A stretch of DNA of 64,000 nt. Source: Massilia sp. IC2-278. GTDB lineage: Bacteria; Pseudomonadota; Gammaproteobacteria; Burkholderiales; Burkholderiaceae_D. The translations under genes and the position numbers were made by a program. The stretch is from NCBI RefSeq assembly GCF_020708045.1, contig NZ_JAJFES010000013.1, forward strand, positions 62,001 through 126,000, in the 5' to 3' direction. The notes under the pieces were generated by a model, which saw only the letters and a program-made list of their open reading frames with translations, made no database searches and was not told where the DNA came from. This document shows, one piece after another, positions 34,831 through 42,381 of this stretch (the first letter of the stretch is position 1; each line of letters starts with the position of its first letter).

Positions 34831-36524
34831 GCGGCGGCCGGAGCCAGCGTGAAGATCGCGCGCGCCTGCTTGACCTTGCCGGCGATCTGCTCGGGCCTGT
34901 ACTCGGCGCGCAGGTATTCGGTCAGCAGCGGCTCGATACGCGTGTCGAACAGCTGCTGTACCGCGGCGTCGCGCAGGGCGCGGCCCGCAACCGTCATGAA
35001 ATAGGCATGGCCGATTTCGTAGGCCTGCCCCAGATTCAGGGTGTCGCGGATGAAATCGTTCAGCCGCTTGCAGATGTCGGTGTACGCGTCGGCATTCGCT
35101 TCGCCGTTCACGGCTTCGCGGATCACCTCGTAGTCGCAGCCGGTCCTGACCCAGGCGAAGCGCCGGCGCAAGGCCATGTCGAAACTGTCGATGCTGCGGT
35201 CGATGTCGTTCATGGTGCCGATGAAGTACAGGTTGGCGGGAACGCCGAAGCGGCCCTCGCCTTCCTCGGCCATGTAGCCGTACTGGGTACTGACGCGCAG
35301 GCCGGTCTCGATGCCGTCCCTGTCGAAGTCGACGCGCTTGGATTCTTCCAGGCAGACCAGGACTTCGCCCAGCACGCGCGACAGTTCGGCGCGGTTGATC
35401 TCGTCGGCCACGAAATAGAAGGTACGCGGCGCCTTCACCCCTGCCATCCGGTCTTCGCGCAGCGCTTTCATCGCCTTTTCGCAGAAACGCTTGAACACGC
35501 CCGGCCTGACCTCCAGCGCGATGCCACCGCCTGGCGCATTGACCGGTTTCAGCCCTTCGATGAAGTCTTCGTACGAATAGCTGGGGTGGAACTGCACGAT
35601 CTCGCACACGTCGTCGAAGCGGGCTCCATCGGCCAGCACGCGCTGCGCGATCCCCTCGGTAACGCGATGGGTCTTGCCGGTGCCCGGCGGACCGTAATAC
35701 ACCAGGTTCTTCTGCTCGAAGTCGAGGGTGAGGCCGAAGCGCTGGAACAGGAATCCGGTCATCTTCTGGCTTACTTCGAACTCGCGCGTCAGGCGGATCT
35801 CTTCGTCATCGAGCGACCCGCCATCGGCCAGGGTCCATGCCCGCAGTTCGTCGACGTCCCAGGAGCAGACGTCCCCGGTGCTCACGCCCCATTCCATGGT
35901 GAGCTGGTCCTTGATCGCCGCAGTCGCCTGGTAGCCTTCGAGCGGCTGCTGGATGCCCAGGAAACCGCCGATGCGGCGGATCACTTCGTTCTTGTACAGC
36001 GCCAGCAGATTGCCCGGGTTGTACATGTAGGCGACCTTGCGGGCGAAGTTGATCTCCAGCGGCTTCAGGTCCTGGCACGGGTCGCAATTCGAGAGCGCCA
36101 CCAGCACGGGGCGGACGGTGCGCTCGAAAACCTCGGTGGCAACCGCAAGGTCCACCTCGGCCCGCGCTGCGCGGCCGTTTTTTGGAATCGAGAACCGGGG
36201 CGCCGTGCCCTGCGCGGCATCGGCCGGCTTGACGCGGTAGATGCCGTATCCCGCGCTGCTGGCAGGGCGGAAGCGGCCGCAGCGCGTGGTGCGGCGTTCG
36301 ATCAGGTTGGTGAAGTAGATGTCGCCGCCGTCACCGAGCAGGTTGGTGTAGCGTTCGAGCGCCAGGCTTTCCATCGGGTTGTTGCGCCTCCAGTCGAGGA
36401 ACAGGCGCCATTCCCCGGCAACGCGCTCGTCGAGCGGCTTGTCCTTGAATTCGTGCCAGTCGCGTTTCAATGCGTCGCGGTGCGCCATGTCGCCCTGCCC
36501 TGCGTCCATCCTTGCCTCGGCCAT
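34827..36524 (-). CDS. McrB-like AAA+ GTPase
   Basis: A 565-residue motor subunit. The AAA+ core (about 265-530) has Walker A GPPGTGKT (278-285), Walker B FYFVADEINRAEL (374-378 core) and the McrB signature MNDIDRSIDSFDMALRRRF in place of the classical MNTADRS. The N-terminal 240 residues (for example YTNLLGDGGDIYFTNLIERR and KVAYMYNPGNLLALYKNEVI) do not resemble the E. coli McrB DNA-binding domain and probably set target specificity. GGAGAGG lies 7 nt before ATG 36524, only 2 nt after the preceding gene. It should hydrolyse GTP and drive the McrC nuclease. GTP preference is by family. Confidence 0.9.
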   Translation of the reverse strand: MAEARMDAGQGDMAHRDALKRDWHEFKDKPLDERVAGEWRLFLDWRRNNPMESLALERYTNLLGDGGDIYFTNLIERRTTRCGRFRPASSAGYGIYRVKPADAAQGTAPRFSIPKNGRAARAEVDLAVATEVFERTVRPVLVALSNCDPCQDLKPLEINFARKVAYMYNPGNLLALYKNEVIRRIGGFLGIQQPLEGYQATAAIKDQLTMEWGVSTGDVCSWDVDELRAWTLADGGSLDDEEIRLTREFEVSQKMTGFLFQRFGLTLDFEQKNLVYYGPPGTGKTHRVTEGIAQRVLADGARFDDVCEIVQFHPSYSYEDFIEGLKPVNAPGGGIALEVRPGVFKRFCEKAMKALREDRMAGVKAPRTFYFVADEINRAELSRVLGEVLVCLEESKRVDFDRDGIETGLRVSTQYGYMAEEGEGRFGVPANLYFIGTMNDIDRSIDSFDMALRRRFAWVRTGCDYEVIREAVNGEANADAYTDICKRLNDFIRDTLNLGQAYEIGHAYFMTVAGRALRDAAVQQLFDTRIEPLLTEYLRAEYRPEQIAGKVKQARAIFTLAPAAA

Positions 36525-36526
36525 GA

Positions 36527-37132
36527 TCAAGCCTCTCCCGACAGCAGGCCGCGCGCCGCGATCACACGCCGCAAGGCCAGCTCGGGGTCGAAGCCTTCGA
36601 TCAGGAGATTCAGGATTTCCTCCTTCTCTTCTTCGCTCAGGCCCGCGTAGGCTGCCCGGTTTGCCGAATAATGCGCCCAGCGCAGGTCTTTTGCATCCTG
36701 GAGGCTGCGGCGCCTCTTCGGCGCGGCCACCAGCTTCGCATCGTAGACATAGGCGTCCAGCTTCGCCTGGGCCGTCGACCAATCGAAGGCCGCGACCGCG
36801 CGCCGGTCCGCTTCCCAGTCGCCCTTGTACCCTTCGCTTGGCCTGCCGGTGCCACGGCTGACGGCCAGGCAGGCAAGGTTCGGATACCCGTTCGCGCTGC
36901 AGAAGTTCTCGACGAACAGCAGTTTCATGCCGATCCCGATCGGCACGGCACGCTGCAGTTCAGCGTCGTCCGGCGCCAGCGCCTTGGCCTGCGCAAGAAT
37001 ATCCGAATAGTAGACGGGCGCGCCTCCTGTCGAACGTGCATGCGCGACGAGCGCCGTGTACAGGCGCGTGCCCACATGGATATCGTTCAGGGTGTATTCG
37101 GAGATGTCGACCGCTGGTAATGCCACCGTCAT
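36527..37132 (-). CDS. Accessory first gene of the McrBC-type operon
   Basis: A 201-residue protein of unknown family, directly upstream of the McrB-like gene (2 nt gap). Residues 1-60 could be a small winged-helix-like region (YTALVAHARSTGGAPVYYSD). The middle, MKLLFVENFCSANGYPNLAC followed by LAVSRGTGRPSEGY, is a pattern I recall from proteins tied to restriction systems, though I cannot name the family. The C-terminal part is helical and acidic (GLSEEEKEEILNLLIEGFDP), perhaps a protein-binding tail. A role in target recognition or regulation of the McrB ring is inference. The preceding 280 nt hold a plausible promoter. Confidence 0.75.
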   Translation of the reverse strand: MTVALPAVDISEYTLNDIHVGTRLYTALVAHARSTGGAPVYYSDILAQAKALAPDDAELQRAVPIGIGMKLLFVENFCSANGYPNLACLAVSRGTGRPSEGYKGDWEADRRAVAAFDWSTAQAKLDAYVYDAKLVAAPKRRRSLQDAKDLRWAHYSANRAAYAGLSEEEKEEILNLLIEGFDPELALRRVIAARGLLSGEA

Positions 37133-37189
37133 GTCTAGCCTTGTGATGATAAAGTTGGGTATTCCGGTCAGGTTCCGGTCGTTCTAAAA

Positions 37190-37195
37190 ACTATA
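37190..37195 (-). promoter_or_regulatory. Candidate -10 box of the McrBC-type operon
   Basis: TATAGT on the minus strand within an AT-rich stretch, about 58 nt before the first start codon. The -35 region 17 nt away (GTGCAA) is poor, so an activator may be needed. Confidence 0.4.
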
Positions 37196-37415
37196 GCATT
37201 CAACGACATTAATTGCACTAAGGTAATTTTCTGTTCCTCATGCGTGACCGCCCGGTGCGTACGCATCGCTTGCCTGGTGATAAGGGGATGTGAAGGCAGC
37301 GCTCGACCGCTGCCGGAGTGAACAAGGCCGGCTGAAGGACCCGCCACGCTCGAAGCGCACGGGGCCGGTCTTCCTGCTGTGATCGGAGCTTGTGCAGGGG
37401 CGCCGGGCTGAACGC

Positions 37416-37769
37416 CTAGCGCGCCAGCGCCGGATCGAGCGCCTCGGCAATGGCAATGCTGTTGCCATCCGGGTCTTTGATCATCAAAGTCTTGACGCGC
37501 TCGCTGTTCGTCCGGTCGCCAGTCTGCACGCCCATCGCCGCCAGCTGGCGCGCAACGGCCTCGATGTCGCTGACCACCAGCGTGAACGAGCAGTTTCCGG
37601 CGCGATCGGCGCCCTGGTAGACCTGCAGCCCGCCGCCGCGCGGAAACACCCACTCCTCGACTTCAGGCATCGGCCGGCTGCCTTTGACGCCCAGGAGTTC
37701 GGCGTACCACGCGGCGGATTTGTCGAGGTCCTTGACGGCCATGCTCGCCAGTGCGTTATCGATAGACAT
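37416..37769 (-). CDS. VOC-family (glyoxalase/bleomycin-resistance fold) protein
   Basis: A 117-residue vicinal-oxygen-chelate protein with the beta-alpha-beta-beta-beta repeats of the fold: SMAVKDLDKSAAWYAELLGV, LQVYQGADRAGNCSFTLVVS and KTLMIKDPDGNSIAIAEAL. The metal site is not obvious, and an enzyme or binding role cannot be chosen. It is the last gene of the ArsR-led minus-strand operon and follows the GyrI-like gene after 31 nt. Confidence 0.9.
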   Translation of the reverse strand: MSIDNALASMAVKDLDKSAAWYAELLGVKGSRPMPEVEEWVFPRGGGLQVYQGADRAGNCSFTLVVSDIEAVARQLAAMGVQTGDRTNSERVKTLMIKDPDGNSIAIAEALDPALAR

Positions 37770-37800
37770 GTCGGACTCCTTTTCGTGCAGCGGGTTGATA

Positions 37801-38295
37801 TCAGTTGTGCACCTGGATGGCCACTTCGATCACCCATCGATGCCGGTCCGGCTCGGTCCTGTCGTCAGTCAGGAAAGTTTCGTACCGGGACTGGAAGACC
37901 TCGCCCTGCTCCGATGCGTGGGCGACGGGCTGCTCGCCCTGCGCCGCGATCCAATCGAGGAACTGGCGGGTAGCCGACACGCCATTCTCTACTCCCGTGT
38001 ATACCGTTACCGCGTAGCGGCCAGCCGGCAGCCGGTGGCTTGCCACCGCGCCTGTCGCTGCGTGCGCACGATCGGTCGGCATGCCGAACTCCACGTCCAT
38101 GCGCTCCGGCATATCGATCACGTAATAGCGCAGGAATGGCTGGCCCGACGCGAGTACATTGTGCTCGTCCAGCCAGCGCGACAGCGTCTGCGCCATCGCG
38201 GGGATCTCGCGATCGAACTCGCGCATGGCGATGACCGTCCGCGTTCCCACATAGGGTTGCTCGAGCCGTATCTCGATCCTGGGTTGCGTGCTCAT
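37801..38295 (-). CDS. GyrI-like (AraC effector-binding fold) protein
   Basis: A 164-residue stand-alone effector-binding domain: starts IEIRLEQPYVGTRTVIAM, continues LRYYVIDMPERMDVEFGMPT and LPAGRYAVTVYTGVENG, and ends HRWVIEVAIQVHN. Proteins of this fold bind or hydrolyse hydrophobic or cyclopropanoid small molecules, and some are gyrase inhibitors. The start overlaps the stop of the GST gene by four bases. It probably takes part in the same small-molecule response as the other genes of the operon. Confidence 0.88.
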   Translation of the reverse strand: MSTQPRIEIRLEQPYVGTRTVIAMREFDREIPAMAQTLSRWLDEHNVLASGQPFLRYYVIDMPERMDVEFGMPTDRAHAATGAVASHRLPAGRYAVTVYTGVENGVSATRQFLDWIAAQGEQPVAHASEQGEVFQSRYETFLTDDRTEPDRHRWVIEVAIQVHN

Positions 38296-38975
38296 GTTCG
38301 TGCCTCCGATGCCAGCGCGTCGTAGCGCATGTCCTCAACCGTATGGCGCGCGATATCGGCCCGCTGGTCCTGCTCGGCCCGCACATGCGCGGGGCGCGCG
38401 AGTATGGTCCGCTGCCATGCCGCCAGCGCCGGCAATTCATCGAGCAGCGCCAGCCGGTCGGCAACCTTGAGGATGGAAGCGAGCATCAGGTCGGCGACCG
38501 TGAAGCCGTCGCCGACGAACCAGTCGCGCCCGGCGCGCGCGCTTTCCAGCATCGCCAGCCCGACGACCATCGGACGCCTGGCGCGCCTGGCGTCCTCGTC
38601 GTCCATGAAGTACTCGACTTCGGCCACGTTGAACAGCATCGGTTCGACCGAATTCAGGCCGGCGATCACCCATTGCAGCGCGGCCGCCCGCTCGGGCGTT
38701 CCCTCGGCGGCGATGCAACGGCCGGCGCGCATGGCGACGTCGAGCACGATGGCCCCGCTCTCGAACACCGGCGGCCGGCCCTCCTCCTCCAGCACCGGCA
38801 GCTGGCCGAAGGGCTGCAAGCCGCGGCTGTATGCGGCCGACTTCATGGTGGGCGCATCGACCAGCCGGACCTGGTAGGGCCAGCCCACTTCGTTGAGGAT
38901 CCAGCGCACGCGGTGGTCGCGTACCTGGCCGGCGGCAAAGGGCGGCGCCCACTTCATGGCGGTGACCGTGATCAT
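38292..38975 (-). CDS. Glutathione S-transferase family protein
   Basis: A 227-residue GST with an N-terminal thioredoxin-like domain (VRWILNEVGWPYQVRLVD, then QPFGQLPVLEEE with the cis-proline, and FESGAIVLDVAMRAG) and an all-helical C-terminal domain (DWFVGDGFTVADLMLASIL). The ATG overlaps the stop of the SRPBCC gene (ATGA). It may conjugate or reduce a toxic electrophile in the cytoplasm. The typical N-terminal serine or cysteine is not evident in MITVTAMKWAPPFAAGQVRD, so its chemistry is uncertain. Confidence 0.92.
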   Translation of the reverse strand: MITVTAMKWAPPFAAGQVRDHRVRWILNEVGWPYQVRLVDAPTMKSAAYSRGLQPFGQLPVLEEEGRPPVFESGAIVLDVAMRAGRCIAAEGTPERAAALQWVIAGLNSVEPMLFNVAEVEYFMDDEDARRARRPMVVGLAMLESARAGRDWFVGDGFTVADLMLASILKVADRLALLDELPALAAWQRTILARPAHVRAEQDQRADIARHTVEDMRYDALASEART

Positions 38976-39403
38976 GACAGCCTCCGCGCCTTGCGCTGCA
39001 GCTTGTCGAGCGCGCCGTTCCAGCCGTGCTCGTGGCTGTCGCGCGTGGCGGCGTCGCGCAGCTGCGCATGCACGAAGGTGAGCTCGGTATGCCCTGAATC
39101 GGCCGGCGCGAAGCTGGCCTGCACATACGAGGCCGGCGTGTCCTCGCCCTCCCACGACCAGCTCATGGCGAGGCGGTGCGGCGGCTCGAACACCTCGAAG
39201 TTGCCGAAGCAGCCGTGCTCGCTGCCGTCGAGCATGCGAAAGCGCACATGGAAGCGGCCGCCGGGACGGGCATCGACTTCCGCGTGCGTGACGGGCCCGT
39301 CGTCGGGGCCCCACCACAGGGCGATCTTCTCGGGTTCGACGAAGGCGGCGAAGACGGCCGCGGGCGGCGCTTCGATGACACGGACGATGGTGAGGCTGGT
39401 CAT
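38972..39403 (-). CDS. SRPBCC (AHSA1-like) domain protein
   Basis: A 143-residue START-like protein: IVRVIEAPPAAVFAAFVEPE, LWWGPDDGPVTHAEVDARPG and GWNGALDKLQRKARR at the C-terminus. These helix-grip proteins bind hydrophobic ligands, and many are encoded next to an ArsR regulator, as here. Its start overlaps the ArsR stop and its stop overlaps the GST start. The ligand is unknown. Confidence 0.92.
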   Translation of the reverse strand: MTSLTIVRVIEAPPAAVFAAFVEPEKIALWWGPDDGPVTHAEVDARPGGRFHVRFRMLDGSEHGCFGNFEVFEPPHRLAMSWSWEGEDTPASYVQASFAPADSGHTELTFVHAQLRDAATRDSHEHGWNGALDKLQRKARRLS

Positions 39404-39759
39404 GGCGATTCCTCCTCGGATGCGGGCGGCCCGGCAGGCCGCGCGGGTTCAACAACGGTGGCAAGCCGGTCGAGGCGGCTCGTCCAGAACGTTTCGGTGC
39501 GCTGCAGCCAGGCCAGCGCTTCGGCCAGGGCGGCCGGCTGCAGGGTCACGCTGACCGTGCGGCCGGTCTTGTGCCTGGACACCAGCGCGGCGCGCTCCAG
39601 CACGTCCAGGTGCTTGAGCACGGTCGGCATGGCCAGCGGCAGGGGCGCCGCCAGCTCGCTGACCGTGAGCGAGCGCCCGTCCGCCAGCCGCTGCAGCATT
39701 GCGCGCCGGGATGGATCGCCCAGCGCACGGTAGATGGTGTCGAGGCTCGCCGTGTGCAT
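39400..39759 (-). CDS. ArsR-family transcriptional regulator
   Basis: A 119-residue winged-helix repressor: SLDTIYRALGDPSRRAMLQR, then SLTVSELAAPLPLAMPTVLK and the wing VSRHKTGRTVSVTLQPA. It lacks the usual metal-binding cysteines (CxC), so it is likely a non-metal ArsR of the kind paired with SRPBCC proteins. It is first in a five-gene overlapped operon (ArsR, SRPBCC, GST, GyrI-like, VOC). An inverted repeat and a promoter stand directly before the ATG, consistent with autoregulation. Confidence 0.92.
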   Translation of the reverse strand: MHTASLDTIYRALGDPSRRAMLQRLADGRSLTVSELAAPLPLAMPTVLKHLDVLERAALVSRHKTGRTVSVTLQPAALAEALAWLQRTETFWTSRLDRLATVVEPARPAGPPASEEESP

Positions 39760-39760
39760 T

Positions 39761-39780
39761 ACTTCACTATAGGGTGAAGT
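39761..39780. promoter_or_regulatory. Operator of the ArsR operon
   Basis: ACTTCAC (39761-39767) and GTGAAGT (39774-39780) form a perfect 7-bp inverted repeat with a 6-nt spacer. It covers the -10 box and ends 1 nt before the start codon, so bound ArsR would shut off its own operon. Confidence 0.75.
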
Positions 39781-39793
39781 ATTCGACTTGCAA
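39766..39793 (-). promoter_or_regulatory. Promoter of the ArsR operon, probably leaderless
   Basis: TTGCAA (39788-39793) and TATAGT (39766-39771) are 16 bp apart on the minus strand. Only 6 nt separate the -10 box from ATG 39759, so the transcript should begin at or next to the A of the start codon. Confidence 0.65.
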
Positions 39794-39876
39794 GGAGAAT
39801 CTGCGGGAGGTCCGGGCATGTGGAAAAAAGCCGGTGCGGCGCACTGTCCGCGCGGCGCGAAAATGTGGCAGGATAA

Positions 39877-39908
39877 GCCGTCCTGCCGAGGTAATGCGGC
39901 AGGACGGC
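39877..39908 (+). promoter_or_regulatory. Strong hairpin in the eutB leader
   Basis: GCCGTCCTGCCG and CGGCAGGACGGC form a perfect 12-bp stem with an 8-nt loop. GAGCTTTTTG follows, with the T run 7 nt past the stem. It ends 34 nt before eutB. It may be a leader attenuator or the terminator of something upstream. Confidence 0.55.
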
Positions 39909-39942
39909 CAGAGCTTTTTGTGCAAGCACTATGGAGCGCGCC

Positions 39943-41334
39943 ATGAGTTGGATCACCCACCAAGTTGGTAGCCGGACCTATGCCTTCGCCGACCTGCGCG
40001 AGCTGCTGGCCAAGGCCACGCCCGCGCGCTCCGGCGACTACCTGGCCGGCGTGGCGGCCAGTACGGGCGAAGAGCGCGTGGCGGCGCAGATGGCCCTGGC
40101 CGAACTGCCGCTCACGACCTTCCTGAACGAGGCGGTGGTGCCTTACGAAAACGACGAGGTGACGCGCCTGATCGTCGACGGCGTCGACGCCGCCGCCTTT
40201 GCGCAGATCCGCCATCTTACGGTGGGCGATTTCCGCGACTGGCTGCTCGGCGACGAGGCCGACGCGGCGCGCCTGGCACAAATCGCCCCGGGCATCACGC
40301 CGGAGATGGCGGCCGCGGTGTCGAAGATCATGCGCATCCAGGACCTGGTGCTGGTCGCCCGCAAATGCCGCGTCGTCACGCGCTTTCGCAACACGATCGG
40401 CCTGCCCGGCACCCTGTCGACGCGGCTGCAGCCGAACCACCCGCTGGACGACGCATCCGGCATCGCGGCCAGCCTGTTCGACGGCCTGATGTACGGCAGC
40501 GGCGACGCCGTCATCGGCATCAACCCGGCCACCGACAACGGGCAGCAGGTGATCAAGCTCGTCAACATGCTCGACGAGATCATCGCCCGCTATGCGATTC
40601 CGACCCAGTCCTGCGTGTTGACCCACGTGACCAACACCATCGCCGCCATCGAACGCGGTGCGCCGGTCGACCTCGTGTTCCAGTCGATTGCCGGAACTCA
40701 GGCGGCCAACGCCGCCTTCGGCATCGACCTGGCGCTGCTGCGCGAAGCCCGCGACGCCGCCCTCTCGCTGCGCCGCGGCACACTCGGCGACAACCTCATG
40801 TACTTCGAGACCGGCCAGGGCAGCGCCCTGTCGGCCAACGCCAACCACGGCCTCGACCAGCAGACCGCCGAGGCGCGCGCCTACGCGGTGGCGCGCGCTT
40901 TTGACCCGCTGCTGGTGAATTCGGTCGTCGGCTTCATCGGGCCCGAGTACCTGTACGACGGCAAGCAGATCATCCGCGCCGGCCTGGAAGACCACTTCTG
41001 CGCCAAGCTGCTCGGCCTGCCGATGGGCGTGGACGTCTGCTACACCAACCATGCCGAAGCCGACCAGGACGACATGGACGTGCTGCTGACGATGCTGGGC
41101 ACGGCCGGCTGCACCTTCGTGATGGGCGTGCCCGGCGCCGACGACATCATGCTGAACTACCAGACCACCTCGTTCCACGACGCCCTGTATGCGCGCCGTG
41201 CGCTCGGCCTGCTGCCGGCGCCCGAATTCCACGCCTGGCTGCGCGAGCTGGGCATTTTTACCGGCGATGCGACGCCCACGCTGGGCCGCGCGCTGCCGGC
41301 GCCGTTCGCGCAAGCGCTGCTGCAGCTGCCCTGA
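39943..41334 (+). CDS. eutB: Ethanolamine ammonia-lyase large subunit
   Basis: A 463-residue EutB, the catalytic subunit of the adenosylcobalamin-dependent enzyme that splits ethanolamine into acetaldehyde and ammonia. Family marks include VVPYENDEVTRLIVD, RFRNTIGLPGTLSTRLQPNH, MYGSGDAVIGINPATDNGQ, FETGQGSALSANANHGLDQQ and MGVDVCYTNHAEADQDDMD. I take ATG 39943 because GGAG lies 6 nt before it; an ATG at 39931 contains that ribosome site. EutC follows after 10 nt. No eutA reactivase, ethanolamine permease or aldehyde dehydrogenase is nearby, so this is a minimal eut operon. Confidence 0.96.
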   Translation: MSWITHQVGSRTYAFADLRELLAKATPARSGDYLAGVAASTGEERVAAQMALAELPLTTFLNEAVVPYENDEVTRLIVDGVDAAAFAQIRHLTVGDFRDWLLGDEADAARLAQIAPGITPEMAAAVSKIMRIQDLVLVARKCRVVTRFRNTIGLPGTLSTRLQPNHPLDDASGIAASLFDGLMYGSGDAVIGINPATDNGQQVIKLVNMLDEIIARYAIPTQSCVLTHVTNTIAAIERGAPVDLVFQSIAGTQAANAAFGIDLALLREARDAALSLRRGTLGDNLMYFETGQGSALSANANHGLDQQTAEARAYAVARAFDPLLVNSVVGFIGPEYLYDGKQIIRAGLEDHFCAKLLGLPMGVDVCYTNHAEADQDDMDVLLTMLGTAGCTFVMGVPGADDIMLNYQTTSFHDALYARRALGLLPAPEFHAWLRELGIFTGDATPTLGRALPAPFAQALLQLP

Positions 41335-41344
41335 AGGAGCCGAC

Positions 41345-42145
41345 ATGACCGACCTCGATCCCTGGCAGGCACTGCACCGCTTCACCGCCGCCCGCATCGG
41401 GCTTGGCCACAGCGGCGCCAGCCAGCCCACCCGCGCCCAGCTCGACTTCCAGCTCGGCCATGCGCGTGCGCGCGACGCCGTGCACGGCGCCCTCGACACG
41501 GCGCAACTGGGCGCGGCCCTGGCGCCCGCCTGGCCGGCCGCGCCCTGCCCCCTGCTGCTGCACAGCGCAGCAGCGGACCGCAACATCTACCTGCAACGGC
41601 CCGACCTGGGCCGGCAACTCGACGCGGCGTCGCGCCAATTGCTGCGCGCCCGGCACGGCGGCGCGGTGAACGAAGACCGATACGACCTGTCCGTGGTCGT
41701 CGCGGACGGTCTGTCGGCCCTCGCCATCATGCGCCATGCCGCACCGCTGCTGCAGGCGCTGCATGCGCGGCTCGAGGCGCTGGCATGGCCGCTGGCGCCT
41801 GTCGCGATCGTGCAGCAGGGCCGCGTGGCCGTGGGCGACGAGGTCGGCGAACTGCTCGGCGCGAAGATCGTCCTGGTGCTGATCGGCGAACGGCCGGGCC
41901 TGAGTTCGCCCGACAGCATGGGCCTGTACCTGACCTGGGCGCCGCGCGTCGGCCTGACCGACGAACGCCGCAACTGCATCTCGAACGTGAGGCCGGCCGG
42001 GCTGTGCATCGAAGACGCGGCGGCAAGGCTGCATTACCTGCTGGCCGAGGCGCACAGGCGGCAGCTCTCCGGCGTGCATCTCAAGGATGACAGTACGGTC
42101 GCGGCCAGGCGCCTGGGCGGCGATGTGGGCAGCTTCCTGCTTTGA
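41345..42145 (+). CDS. eutC: Ethanolamine ammonia-lyase small subunit
   Basis: A 266-residue EutC, which with EutB forms the cobalamin-binding active complex. Conserved blocks include RIGLGHSGASQPTRAQLDFQ, DLSVVVADGLSALA, VLIGERPGLSSPDSMGLYLT, DERRNCISNVRP and a C-terminal LHYLLAEAHRRQLSGV. GAAGGAG precedes ATG 41345. The length is normal for the family. It is co-transcribed with eutB. Confidence 0.96.
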   Translation: MTDLDPWQALHRFTAARIGLGHSGASQPTRAQLDFQLGHARARDAVHGALDTAQLGAALAPAWPAAPCPLLLHSAAADRNIYLQRPDLGRQLDAASRQLLRARHGGAVNEDRYDLSVVVADGLSALAIMRHAAPLLQALHARLEALAWPLAPVAIVQQGRVAVGDEVGELLGAKIVLVLIGERPGLSSPDSMGLYLTWAPRVGLTDERRNCISNVRPAGLCIEDAAARLHYLLAEAHRRQLSGVHLKDDSTVAARRLGGDVGSFLL

Positions 42146-42381
42146 CCGGCGCCGCCACGATGGCGGCAAACGGGCGCAGCCGGCAAACGGCCGCGTGTTG
42201 ACAAGGTTTTCGTCCGATTGCACGGCTTCTTACAAATCGTTTCGATTGAAACCTTTATACGCTTTCGCGTGCGCTGAACAGCAAGTAGTCTAATGGCCTC
42301 GGCATCCGCCGGCACGCATCCTGGGTGGTGCGCGGCCGTCGCGCGTGCGGCCGACCGCTAATTCTACAAACGGAGTGTTCC

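Noticed and set aside
36379..36861. A plus-strand frame antisense to the McrB-like gene start
   Set aside because: It is Arg/Ser/Pro-rich shadow sequence; the minus strand carries the overlapping McrBC-type genes.
41331..42381. The possibility that the ftsZ-like gene belongs to a division (dcw) cluster or to the eut operon
   Set aside because: There are no ftsA, ftsQ, mur or lpxC genes nearby, and a 236-nt gap separates it from eutC.
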